64,000 nt of DNA, from assembly GCA_958295495.1 (NCBI GenBank), contig OY282352.1:3100001-3164000 (forward strand), read 5' to 3'. Of the stretch, positions 52,747 to 61,859 are shown one piece after another (position 1 is the stretch's first letter; every line of letters begins with the position of its first letter). The translations under genes were made by a program, and so were the position numbers. This stretch comes from an uncultured Latescibacterota bacterium (GTDB lineage Bacteria; Latescibacterota; UBA2968; UBA8231). Under the pieces are notes generated by a model, which saw only the letters and a program-made list of their open reading frames with translations, was not told the DNA's origin and did no database searches.

Positions 52747-54979
52747 TAAAACCTGCGCCATTGTAGATCTGGCTCCTACGGCCAAGCCGCTGTCTTATGC
52801 AAGCGGACGTCAGTGGCTCCTATGGCCGATGTGGGCGTACCGCGTTCTTGTGCCGCAGCCGAGACCCGAGCGGCTCAACCTGTTTCAGCGAGCGGTGTTG
52901 TCCCTGTGTCGGGCCGGGGTCATCCACGCTGGCGAGATAGGTCAGAGGCTCGACTTCGACAAGGAACTCGCCGCATACATTCTCGACCAACTTGAGAGTA
53001 TGGGTCTTTTGGATCGGCGCAAACGACTCACCGAACGCGCCAATCAACTTCTCGCCGAAGAACCGGACGACCAAGTCGATTCCGTGGTGGGCTATGTCTT
53101 TGCCGATCCTTTTGCAAAGGCAAAGGAACTTTGGCCGCGCTTTCAGCGAGGTGTGCTTCCGTATGCAGAAGGCGAAATCCGCGGTCGTTCCGCTAAAATT
53201 GAACAAGGAACCGTAGGGAAGCCACATCCCATAGAGCCGAGGGTCGTCTGGCCTCCGAGCGACGGATTTCCGCCGCCGAGTCCCCGCGACATACTTCGAA
53301 CTTGTTCAATGGGCATTCGCGCCGAGGTTGCGTACAAACGCGCTATGGGAACGGATAACGGCGATTCAGATGGGTTAAACGTCGATACGCTCAAACGCCA
53401 CCTAAACCGTGTTGTCCTCGTTGACGACAAACCTGAACCCATGTTTCTGACGACGTTTGTCTTTGTACCCAAAGATGTGCGCCGCACCTCACTGTGGCAG
53501 GTCTGTGATCCGTTCGGGTTGGGACCGAGTCAACCACTGAGAAAGCGAATCGAGGAACTCGCGTCGAAATCGTCCCAAGCGGGAGACACTCTCAAAGGCG
53601 CAATCAAGCGTGCGACGGGGATGGGGTTTAAAGTGGAGGATGTAGATGTCCTCGATCTTGTCAGAGCCCGGAATCAAGAGGCGGCAGAGGTGGTAGATGA
53701 TAAAGCAGATTTCGACAAGACCATTTGCCCCGAAGTCTATGAGCGGCTCGTCCAGATGGAGAACGAATACCTTGAAGCGGGGAATGGGGACGTATCCGGG
53801 AAGGCTTGGGATAAGCAACAGAGAGGGCTGAAAGCAATGGTTCGCCGAGCGTATGTAGCACTTGAAGAATGCCTCGCATACGCGGTGAAAACTTTCCCGG
53901 CTTCCGATATTGGGCATCCTCTTGGAGGGACATTAGAGGGCAACGGGGTTTTACTCGCAAAGATCGCCCGCCAAATCGGCTTTGAAGATGATCCAGAATC
54001 CACACGATTCCTCCGCATAGGTAGCGGGCCTGTGAAAGGCGTTGTTTCTCATGAGTATCGCGAATTGGTCGCGTTGCTCGCCGCGGCCCTTCTTTCAGCT
54101 AAAAGCCGCTCCGAGCATCCCCTTCGACGGTGTGCAACGGCGTTTCCCGAGATGATTGTGTTCCTCAATCAACTAAAGCGAATGAGAGACCAATCTTCGC
54201 ACCATACCCAAACCCAAGACGATTTGGATCGAGAAGAGGCTCTCGATTTTCGCAAAGACACCTATCGCGTCGCCCGGCTTCTATTGCCGGTAGCGGAAAG
54301 CGGGACGACGGGATCGCGGTCTCAGTCCTCGGCGGCGGAATGGAGTGCCGATATCGTCTATCGCCTGCGGGCACAGGCCGCTTACGATGTAGAGTCCAAG
54401 CTCGGGATTCGCGTCCGAGAGGTGCCCGCTCTGCGCGATGAGTTGGTGGAAGTGGAGTTTCTCGCGCTCGAACTGGAGAAACTCCGCAGTGCGGGAGCCA
54501 CTCAAGAGGAAATGGACGGACGGACCAATGACCTGCGGATCGCCTGTGGCAATGCAGTTGAGGCGGCGGTTGCGCCACTGCTCACCCAAGCCGATGTCAG
54601 CGAATTTATTACCTCGGATCGGAACGCGAATGCCGAGCGGTATAGTGAGGCGGCGAAAGGCTTGGGTTTTGCGTCGGAGAATGGCCGCTACCACGAGGAT
54701 CTCTTGATGGTGCACCCCGACCGTGCCCGCTCGGCAGCTAAAACGCAACGCGGTTCTCTGAACGCCTTGTTGATGGTCGCACTTTTGCAGGCCGAACAGG
54801 ACATTGACCATCCGCTACGGGAAGTAAAAAAGAAGAATCCGCGATTCCTCTTGGACACTGGAGAGGTTTCCCGAGCACGGGGACATGGGGATGGACGGAA
54901 CCGTGAAACGATAGGCTCGGAGACCCTGAAAAAACACGTAATCGCTATCGGCAAAGCCGTACTCGACGTTTTAACTTGA
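52730..54979 (+). CDS. Unknown 749-residue protein with N-terminal winged helix
   Basis: ATG 52730 overlaps the helicase 3' end; GTGAGC just upstream is a weak ribosome site, so coupling is likely. Residues about 48-110 look like a winged helix (RAVLSLCRAGVIHAGEIGQ, then LDQLESMGLLDRR). The rest is alpha-rich, with LWQVCDPFGLGPSQPLR in the middle and several helical repeats. I do not recognise the family and see no enzyme motif. By position between a helicase and an AAA+ ATPase it may recognise DNA or connect the two motors. It is conserved enough in length and codon use to be a real gene, but its role is unassigned. Confidence 0.7.
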   Translation: MDASFDKTCAIVDLAPTAKPLSYASGRQWLLWPMWAYRVLVPQPRPERLNLFQRAVLSLCRAGVIHAGEIGQRLDFDKELAAYILDQLESMGLLDRRKRLTERANQLLAEEPDDQVDSVVGYVFADPFAKAKELWPRFQRGVLPYAEGEIRGRSAKIEQGTVGKPHPIEPRVVWPPSDGFPPPSPRDILRTCSMGIRAEVAYKRAMGTDNGDSDGLNVDTLKRHLNRVVLVDDKPEPMFLTTFVFVPKDVRRTSLWQVCDPFGLGPSQPLRKRIEELASKSSQAGDTLKGAIKRATGMGFKVEDVDVLDLVRARNQEAAEVVDDKADFDKTICPEVYERLVQMENEYLEAGNGDVSGKAWDKQQRGLKAMVRRAYVALEECLAYAVKTFPASDIGHPLGGTLEGNGVLLAKIARQIGFEDDPESTRFLRIGSGPVKGVVSHEYRELVALLAAALLSAKSRSEHPLRRCATAFPEMIVFLNQLKRMRDQSSHHTQTQDDLDREEALDFRKDTYRVARLLLPVAESGTTGSRSQSSAAEWSADIVYRLRAQAAYDVESKLGIRVREVPALRDELVEVEFLALELEKLRSAGATQEEMDGRTNDLRIACGNAVEAAVAPLLTQADVSEFITSDRNANAERYSEAAKGLGFASENGRYHEDLLMVHPDRARSAAKTQRGSLNALLMVALLQAEQDIDHPLREVKKKNPRFLLDTGEVSRARGHGDGRNRETIGSETLKKHVIAIGKAVLDVLT

Positions 54980-54998
54980 ACCAATAGGGGGTTGTAGC

Positions 54999-57347
54999 AT
55001 GAGTAAGAGACAGAAGGACAGGCAGCCGGTTCAACCGGCCCAAGAGTCGCCTGCCGAGTTGCAACGCTGCCAGCAAGAACTCAAAGCCGCCCGACAAGAT
55101 CTCCAGAAATTCCAAGAGCGGGCGGAAGCCTTGGAGCACCGTGAGGTTGCGGTGAACAAGGCCGAACAAGACCTGAAAAAGCGGGAAGACGAGGTTTCCA
55201 AAAGGCAGTCCGCAGTGACCGCTCGCGAGGGCGAGGGCGCGGAGAGGGAGCGCGTCGTTAGCGAGCGAGAGGTGGAGGCCGATGCTGGGTTTGAACGCCG
55301 GAACCGCGAATCCTTGAAAAAACTCGAAGACGAACACGCGGCTCTGCACGGGCAGTTGGAAGAAATGCGGACGAATGCTTTAGAGAAGTTGAACGCGGAA
55401 CACGAGGCGCGGAAGATGGCGCAGGATGAGGCATTGGACCGAATCCGAGAACAAGATCAAGCTCGCTTGGACGCTGAACTTGCGGCTAGCCGCGAGCGTT
55501 TTGACGCGGAGCTCGCTCGACAGCGGGCCGACATTGAGCAGCAAAGGGCCTCGGTTGAACAAATCGAAAAACAGCAGGCCGAGCGCGAAAACCAATTCAT
55601 CGTTCGAGAGCGCAAGGTCGCGGCCGATGAAGCGATCCGCCGCGAAGATCAGGAGAACCTGAAAGCGACTATTGAGAGCCGCGTTGACGAGCACGTAGCC
55701 GATTTCAAACATCAACTCGAGCAAAAGGACGCACGTATTGAACACCTCGTGGAACAGCGAGACCGTTTTGAGAAGAAGGTCAATGCGTTTGAAGAATGGC
55801 GGCGGCGGTTCGAACACAAGGAACCGGAAGAATGGCTCGACGATTTCGACAAATTGGAGCAAGACCGCGACCGACTCCGCGACGAACTCGCCAAGCGTCC
55901 CTCGCTCGAGGATGGAGAACGGCTAGCGGGCCTTGAGGAAGAACGGCGCCAATGGGAACAGAAACGCACGGAGATGGCCCGCGAATTGGCTGAATTGTAC
56001 GCCCGCGAGAGCGACTGGCTGATGGCGGTGGACGAACGCGAGCGGCTGAAAGACCAGAAAGAGGTGGCCGAACAAAGGCGAGAAACTTTGCAAGCAGAGA
56101 TGGAGAAACTGCGCGAAGATACGAGTAGGCTACGCAGTTTGTACGAGCAGCCCAAGGAACGGGAAGCGCGGGTGGGCGTTATTGAGCAGCCTCGGTTTGA
56201 AAAGAAGGATCTGCCCGAAGGCGTCGTTGGCGATACTACCGAAGTTGGTTGGCTCGATATCATCCACCAAGGTTGCGAAGAATCTGGACTCAGCTTTCCG
56301 CGCAGATTGTTGGATGCGTTTCACACGTCCCTCAAGACAGCGGACTGGGCACCGCTGACCGTGTTGGGGGGCGTCAGCGGCACGGGAAAATCCGAATTGC
56401 CGAGGCTCTATGCGCGTTTTGGCGGCCTTGCCTTTGAACCCTTGTCCGTGCAGCCGAACTGGGATAGCCCGCAGTCGCTGTTTGGCTTCTTCAATTCGGT
56501 GGATAATCGTTTTAATGCCACCCCGCTCTTGCGGGCACTGGTGCAGAGTCAGCAGAAGCCGAATTCGGAGACCTATGGGGACGGCATGGAGGACCGGCTC
56601 CTGCTCGTGCTCCTCGACGAGATGAATCTGTCCCATGTCGAACTTTACTTCAGCGATCTCCTGAGCAAACTCGAACTCAGGCGCGGCCAGGAGAAGCCGG
56701 AGAACATTGAGGTGGATCTAGGAGCCGGCTTGGAAGATTACCAAGTTCCCCTCGGACGCAATGTTTTGTGGGTCGGCACCATGAACGAGGACGAGACCAC
56801 CAAAACCCTTTCCGACAAGGTGCTCGACCGTGCAAACCTGATCGGTTTCCCGCGACCGCAAGAGCTTAGGCGGCGTCGGGAAGCCAAGCTCGCTGATCCC
56901 GGCCGCATGTTGAAACGGGAAATTTGGAACAAGTGGCTTTGCCAGAAGAGTGATCTGTCGGGAGAAGATGTCGAAAAATACAAAAAGACCGTTGAGGAGA
57001 TCAGCGGATTCTTGGAGCAAGCCGGTCGTGCCCTCGGTCACCGAGTCTGGCAGGCCATTGAAAGTTATATGGCGAACTACCCCGGCGTCCGGGGTTCCCA
57101 AGAAGATGAAGAGCGGACCAAAGCAATGCAGTGCGCCTTTGAAGACGCGCTCGTCCACAAAGTGATGCCCAAGCTGAGAGGCATTGAGACGTCGGGTGCG
57201 TCGCAACGGGAGTGCCTCGATCCGATTAGAGAGTTGCTCTCGGGCAGGGACCTCGACTGTCATTTGACCGAGGATTTTGAGTTGGCCTGCTCAGTTGGTT
57301 ACGCATTCGCGTGGCGCAGCGCGAAATACTTGGAGACCGATCAATGA
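54999..57347 (+). CDS. McrB-like AAA+ ATPase with long coiled-coil N-terminus
   Basis: A 782-residue protein. ATG 54999 has a GGGGG-rich ribosome site 6 bases upstream. Residues about 15-400 are an almost unbroken coiled coil (for example AEQDLKKREDEVSKRQ). The AAA+ domain has Walker A GGVSGTGKSELP (about 455-466), Walker B LLLVLLDEMNL (about 529-539), and GTMNEDETTKTLSDKVLDRA (about 590), which is the McrB-type sensor region in which NED replaces the usual NTAD. In McrBC-type restriction this ATPase binds modified DNA through a variable N-terminus and drives a nuclease subunit. Here the coiled coil replaces a DNA-reader domain and no McrC nuclease is evident. The next protein overlaps by ATGA. 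Confidence 0.85.
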   Translation: MSKRQKDRQPVQPAQESPAELQRCQQELKAARQDLQKFQERAEALEHREVAVNKAEQDLKKREDEVSKRQSAVTAREGEGAERERVVSEREVEADAGFERRNRESLKKLEDEHAALHGQLEEMRTNALEKLNAEHEARKMAQDEALDRIREQDQARLDAELAASRERFDAELARQRADIEQQRASVEQIEKQQAERENQFIVRERKVAADEAIRREDQENLKATIESRVDEHVADFKHQLEQKDARIEHLVEQRDRFEKKVNAFEEWRRRFEHKEPEEWLDDFDKLEQDRDRLRDELAKRPSLEDGERLAGLEEERRQWEQKRTEMARELAELYARESDWLMAVDERERLKDQKEVAEQRRETLQAEMEKLREDTSRLRSLYEQPKEREARVGVIEQPRFEKKDLPEGVVGDTTEVGWLDIIHQGCEESGLSFPRRLLDAFHTSLKTADWAPLTVLGGVSGTGKSELPRLYARFGGLAFEPLSVQPNWDSPQSLFGFFNSVDNRFNATPLLRALVQSQQKPNSETYGDGMEDRLLLVLLDEMNLSHVELYFSDLLSKLELRRGQEKPENIEVDLGAGLEDYQVPLGRNVLWVGTMNEDETTKTLSDKVLDRANLIGFPRPQELRRRREAKLADPGRMLKREIWNKWLCQKSDLSGEDVEKYKKTVEEISGFLEQAGRALGHRVWQAIESYMANYPGVRGSQEDEERTKAMQCAFEDALVHKVMPKLRGIETSGASQRECLDPIRELLSGRDLDCHLTEDFELACSVGYAFAWRSAKYLETDQ

Positions 57348-60300
57348 GCGCGAAAAGCAAGAAGAAACGGGGCAAAACCAAAGCGGCTAGAACTGGGGAC
57401 GACCAGCGGCGCGACAGAAACCAAGCAGCCGCGAGCAAACCGACCAAACTCGCAGCGCACGATCAGTGCAAACATACGGTCCCCATTCCGCCGTTTGACC
57501 AACTCGAGTCAATAGCAGCGCGAGAAAAGCCGGAAATTGCCGGGGCTTGGTGGATCGCACTTCAGGCCGCTCATCATGTGATTGAGTGCGCGGCAAAGCG
57601 AGACGTCCACACTGGCGAGAGCCTTCCGCATCCCCTCTGCGAGGTGCTCGAGAAGGTGGCCGACTCCATCGAGACTGGAACCCGCCCCATTCCCAATGAC
57701 CGCCTCCACCGCGCCGCTGTGCTGGCGTTTGAACCGCTGCGGTCCATTTTGCACCAGCCGAGAACGCGACTCCTGCGGGAACACGCACAGCGACCGATCC
57801 ACTCCATTCGAGAGATGGATACCCACTGTATGGCTTGGCTGGCCCGGTTGCCGGGCCGAACCATACGCGAGAAACTGGCCGGAAAGCAACACGCGCTGTC
57901 AGTCGTCCGCCGCTTCGCGCCAGACACGCCGGAAAACCGAGTTGTCAAGCGCGTTGCGGATCTCTTGGTGCGGCGGCTCGATGGACGCTTCGCCCATGTG
58001 GCCGCTTACGATGAGGACGGCCCTTGCGATGCCCAGCAACGCGAGACCCTCGACTTCTGCCGCCGCTTTCTCCGCGACGAGAACTTTGGGCCGATTCCCC
58101 CTAGTGATATGCCTCGACCGAACAACGCCTTGCTCAATGACCGACACTACGCTCGCGTTTGGCGTACGTGGATGCTGCTGCACGAGGAAGAGGAGGCGTT
58201 GAGAGCCGCTTGGCCCCATGCAGAAGAATGCTTTAGGACCGCGGCCTTTTGGGCCGTTGCGGGTGAGATCGCCGCGAGATACGGTGCCCGCGTAGCCGAA
58301 GCATTGGCCGTGCCCGATGTAGGGGTGGCCGACAATCACAAGTGCCACATTCGGAAGGACGAAGAAGCTCCTATCACCGCAATGGACCTGCTCGTAATGG
58401 CCGACGACGCCTCGCAGTCTGGCCCAGAAGCCGCAGTGATCTGCGTTCGGCAAGTACGCGAGGGGGTTAGAATTGTGGAGAAGCGGCTGAGGACCCAGAA
58501 AAATTCAAGAGGTCCCGCAGAAGGCTACGTGAAATTTATCAAAGATGATGATAAAAGCTTCGGCCTCATTCGCGGCGAAAGTGGAAAGGAGTACTACTTC
58601 GACCCCCAAACAGTCGGCGACAAGGACCTCTTCTCCAATCTTCGCAAAGGCGATAGCGTTACGTTCACGCCGAAACGGCAGGGTACGGGTAAGAGCGTAT
58701 CAGCCTATAAGGTGCGGCCGTATGAGACGGGCTTGCGCGTAGCCCATGTTATCGAAAAGGGGGCAAAGACTTGGCGCGTTGCGTTTCACGACGATCCCAA
58801 GCAGTCAGACTTTCAATGTCGTCGCGGTTTCCCCGTTCACGCCACCCCAGACAATGGACAGCGAACGACCACCAAACGCTTCACTTCGTTTTCCGACCTT
58901 AAACATATTTCCGACTGGCGAGGATACGCCGACATTGAGGGGTTACGAGATTTCGCCAAAGCTGCAACTCCTTCCCTCGATCTCAAATTGTCCCCGCAGT
59001 CAGACACGGAGAGGCCATCTTCGGCAATCGGCATCGATCCATTCGGCAGATGTGTGTTTGTAGGGACCAAAGAGGAAGCGTGGTCAACGGCGACCTTGCC
59101 CTACGCAATGCGCCACAGATCACAGTGGCAGGTCGGAACGTCCCGTCGCCTTCCGAGTGTTGGCGAGGTATGGCCCTTGGACGCCGATCTAAGTGCTCGC
59201 AATGCGACTGACGAATCCACCGCTATTGCGAGTTGTCACCAGATTGTCAGAGCACTTGCCCAAGAAGTGCGCGGCCGGGAAGTGTCCTTTGTCGTCCCGG
59301 ATGGGCCGGACGAGTTTTCGCAACAGACCTTGCGTACGGCGATGTTGGGCGCGTTTCCTCGGAGTAGGCCAATCGCCCGCAGTGTTGCCGCCGCCCTATC
59401 TTGGCAGCATCAAGGCAACATCAGGGGTGGAGACAAGGTGCTCGTACTTTGTGCCGAGGCCGATGCACTCGCGTTCAGCCTACTCGTGGCAAGAAAAGAT
59501 CGGCGTTTGGAGAAGGAACGCCCCGAAAGCGAGGGCATATTTTGGGAGCGTCGGCCTGCCTTGCCCGCAGATGAGTACGGAGAAGGACTCGGCTTGCGCG
59601 ATATTTGGCGCGACTATGCTCGTTGTTTGTTCAACCTAAAGGATCGGGATGAGAGCTACCGAGAAAAGCTCATCTCGTACCTCGTGGATAGCGGCCTTCT
59701 GCAAGAGGCTGTTGAAAGCGGCTCCCCGCGCTGGATTCGCGACCGAGATAGGTGGCTCGTCCTCGAACATTCACCACAGCTTTGGGCCGACGTCTTGGGG
59801 CGTTGGCGAAAACGATTCAACTCGGCACTGAAATCTGGTTTAAGGGAACTCATTGCAAAGGCCGTGGGAAAACGATGCCATCTCTTGCTCGTTGGGCCAC
59901 CCTTCAACGAGCGGACCGTATTTGACGACCTCAAGAACGCTCTCTCTCAAAACGCTGAACCGAAGGGCCGCCATTCTAATTCGCGTAAAAAAACGCACAT
60001 TTCTCTTAAACAGGTTGACTACATTGCATCCGAGAAGGGCGAACTTGCTAGCGGCGCAGCCGAGTTCACGGAGCGATCTAGTGCGGGTCTGCCGGCGTGG
60101 AAGGATTGGCTGCCAGATCTTTTCTTGGAGATTATCCGAGACGGGCTCTACGACGAAGTGGAGATCATGCGCGACAAGGCGGTGGACGCCACGCTTGGTG
60201 AACTCCATAGCGAAAAGGTCGCCGAGGAATTGGTCCTACCGGCCGGGCAGACTCACTACATTTTACCGCTCGTTGCCGGCCGCGCAAATCGCCGCCCCGT

Positions 60301-61501
60301 ACCGGCTGACTTGCGCCTCGATTCCGATCATTTTCCGTTGCAACAGGATGTTCGAGTTCAGCTTGAACTCAGCTACCAATATGGCGTCGAGAATGGATAC
60401 GAAATCACGCTTCTTCCCGTAGAGTCGGAGACCGCTCCATTCAGTATTCTCAAGGGGAAATGGGTGAAATCGGGCGGGGCTGACGATACGCCATCGAAGA
60501 AGCCCGTGCCGCCTTGGCCTCTCGTCTTACGCGGTGCCGACAAACCAACGACTATAGTGGATATCCAACGAGAAGTAGAGCGATTGCTTTCGGGCAGGGC
60601 GAATAATCCCGAGGGCACACTTTACTGGCTAAGAAAGAAACTGGAGCAAGCGGCACTCGGGGAGCGGAACGAAATGACCGTCCCGGAATACGACCATAGC
60701 GATCTTCTGGAGGAGGTAGGTAACTCAGGGCTTGTCAATCTTTTGTTAAAAATTGTCGACAATCACGACAGACTTGGCGTCTCCCAAGATTTGTCAAAGG
60801 ACATAAAAAAAGAAGCTATCTTATTCCTATGTGCCCTTGGCGAACAAGCACCAGAAACTATTACCAAGAGCATCCGAACTAAACTCAAATCAGGTGAACC
60901 ACATCTTATACCAGAGCATTACGCCAACGCAGCAGGTATTCTCCACCGAGCGAAGCCGGACGAACGCTGGCTTGATCTTCTCTGGAAAAAGGTCGTTACA
61001 CGCATAGAACCTTATGAGAATCCACAGCTTCACGGAGCGTCCATACGCGAGATCGCGCATACAGCTTGGGTTCTTCCTGACTTCCTCGAAGATTTTGCCA
61101 AGCGCAACCCCAACCCCGACTTTATGCAAAAATCGCTCGGAATCATCGAGCGCGGCGTCCGAAACGTTGTCTCCAAAGCGGCGCAGGCCATGGAGAAGGA
61201 TTCGGAGACAGAAATTTACGGGGGACATGTACGAGGGTTCGAGTCCTATTGCGAGTTGGTACTGGCACTGCTTCGGCTGCGCGATACGCCACTCGTCGCC
61301 AACCCGTCCAGAATGTCACAACTGGCAAAGAGCATCCGACGCGCTGACTGCCTGCTCACACACGCCGGGAAGAAAGTACGTACTTCCTTGGATTTTGAGT
61401 TGGACCAACCCGAAGAACTAGATAGCGTGTCGAGCCTTGCTTACGCCGCGAGCTACTATCTCGCGGGGCATAAGACAACAAACCTCGTCCGAATCGACTG
61501 A
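57344..61501 (+). CDS. Large DUF2357-like / cold-shock-like / Hsp70-like fusion protein
   Basis: A 1385-residue protein, ATG 57344 overlapping the AAA+ stop. Residues about 120-340 resemble DUF2357 proteins found next to McrB-like ATPases (FAPDTPENRVVKRVADLLV, then NDRHYARVWRTW). Residues about 390-460 form a cold-shock-type OB fold (GYVKFIKDDDKSFGLIRGE, EYYFDPQTV, DSVTFTPKRQG). Residues about 555-745 look like one half of an Hsp70/actin nucleotide domain: AIGIDPFGRCVFVG, VSFVVPDGPDEFSQQTL, then SVAAALSWQ and GDKVLVLCAEADALAFSLLV. The ATPase residues appear altered. A beta-sandwich-like region (FPLQQDVRVQLELSYQYG) and helical repeats follow. It could bind RNA or unfolded protein and act as client adaptor of the AAA+ motor. 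Confidence 0.7.
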   Translation: MSAKSKKKRGKTKAARTGDDQRRDRNQAAASKPTKLAAHDQCKHTVPIPPFDQLESIAAREKPEIAGAWWIALQAAHHVIECAAKRDVHTGESLPHPLCEVLEKVADSIETGTRPIPNDRLHRAAVLAFEPLRSILHQPRTRLLREHAQRPIHSIREMDTHCMAWLARLPGRTIREKLAGKQHALSVVRRFAPDTPENRVVKRVADLLVRRLDGRFAHVAAYDEDGPCDAQQRETLDFCRRFLRDENFGPIPPSDMPRPNNALLNDRHYARVWRTWMLLHEEEEALRAAWPHAEECFRTAAFWAVAGEIAARYGARVAEALAVPDVGVADNHKCHIRKDEEAPITAMDLLVMADDASQSGPEAAVICVRQVREGVRIVEKRLRTQKNSRGPAEGYVKFIKDDDKSFGLIRGESGKEYYFDPQTVGDKDLFSNLRKGDSVTFTPKRQGTGKSVSAYKVRPYETGLRVAHVIEKGAKTWRVAFHDDPKQSDFQCRRGFPVHATPDNGQRTTTKRFTSFSDLKHISDWRGYADIEGLRDFAKAATPSLDLKLSPQSDTERPSSAIGIDPFGRCVFVGTKEEAWSTATLPYAMRHRSQWQVGTSRRLPSVGEVWPLDADLSARNATDESTAIASCHQIVRALAQEVRGREVSFVVPDGPDEFSQQTLRTAMLGAFPRSRPIARSVAAALSWQHQGNIRGGDKVLVLCAEADALAFSLLVARKDRRLEKERPESEGIFWERRPALPADEYGEGLGLRDIWRDYARCLFNLKDRDESYREKLISYLVDSGLLQEAVESGSPRWIRDRDRWLVLEHSPQLWADVLGRWRKRFNSALKSGLRELIAKAVGKRCHLLLVGPPFNERTVFDDLKNALSQNAEPKGRHSNSRKKTHISLKQVDYIASEKGELASGAAEFTERSSAGLPAWKDWLPDLFLEIIRDGLYDEVEIMRDKAVDATLGELHSEKVAEELVLPAGQTHYILPLVAGRANRRPVPADLRLDSDHFPLQQDVRVQLELSYQYGVENGYEITLLPVESETAPFSILKGKWVKSGGADDTPSKKPVPPWPLVLRGADKPTTIVDIQREVERLLSGRANNPEGTLYWLRKKLEQAALGERNEMTVPEYDHSDLLEEVGNSGLVNLLLKIVDNHDRLGVSQDLSKDIKKEAILFLCALGEQAPETITKSIRTKLKSGEPHLIPEHYANAAGILHRAKPDERWLDLLWKKVVTRIEPYENPQLHGASIREIAHTAWVLPDFLEDFAKRNPNPDFMQKSLGIIERGVRNVVSKAAQAMEKDSETEIYGGHVRGFESYCELVLALLRLRDTPLVANPSRMSQLAKSIRRADCLLTHAGKKVRTSLDFELDQPEELDSVSSLAYAASYYLAGHKTTNLVRID

Positions 61502-61546
61502 CTCGCGAGCTTTCTTGCCTCGTCCGGTTTGCCAGCAAAAGATGAA

Positions 61547-61859
61547 GGCTTGGTGGGCATGTCGGCCGTGGCCATTGCCCTAATATCCAAGTCGGTGACC
61601 CAATTGCACTATTGAGGCTGGTCAGCCGCGCAACGCTCGGCGGAGGCTCAAAGCGCGTTTGACCCAGCGGCTCTTGTATCCGACAACCGCGTAGTATGGC
61701 ACGAGGTCGCAGCCAAAGCCGCGCTTGAAAAAGGCGATGGATGAAATGTTGGCCCCGGCGAAGTCGAAACGTTGGTGGGGGGACGCGGTTAGGTACTGCC
61801 AGTACAACGCGGAGACCGCGCCGGTGTGGTTGAAGGCAGGGTCGGCCCCCGCAGCCCAG
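61547..61859. repeat. Right copy of the 313-bp direct repeat
   Basis: Matches 43923-44235 in the same orientation with two mismatches. Here it supplies a relic of the last 20 codons of the upstream membrane gene (61558-61618) and the true 3' end of the FemAB-type gene. The island operon ends at 61501, 45 bases before it. Confidence 0.95.

Larger units (their letters stand above)
44236..61546. mobile_element. Putative genomic island bounded by the 313-bp direct repeats
   Basis: About 17.3 kb between the repeats. It contains a regulator and eight co-directional genes with visibly lower GC than the flanking metabolic genes (AT-rich at 45955-46080). Both host genes at the borders remain intact in one copy each: the membrane gene on the left and the FemAB-type gene on the right. 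This is the pattern of integration by one crossover in a homologous 313-bp segment. No integrase, transposase or tRNA is visible. Confidence 0.6.

Noticed and set aside
54999..61501. Complete McrBC restriction system
   Set aside because: The AAA+ protein is McrB-like, but no PD-(D/E)XK McrC-type nuclease motif was found in the following protein.
44236..61546. Conventional transposon or prophage
   Set aside because: No integrase, transposase, phage structural gene or tRNA attachment site; the flanking repeat is far longer than a target duplication.
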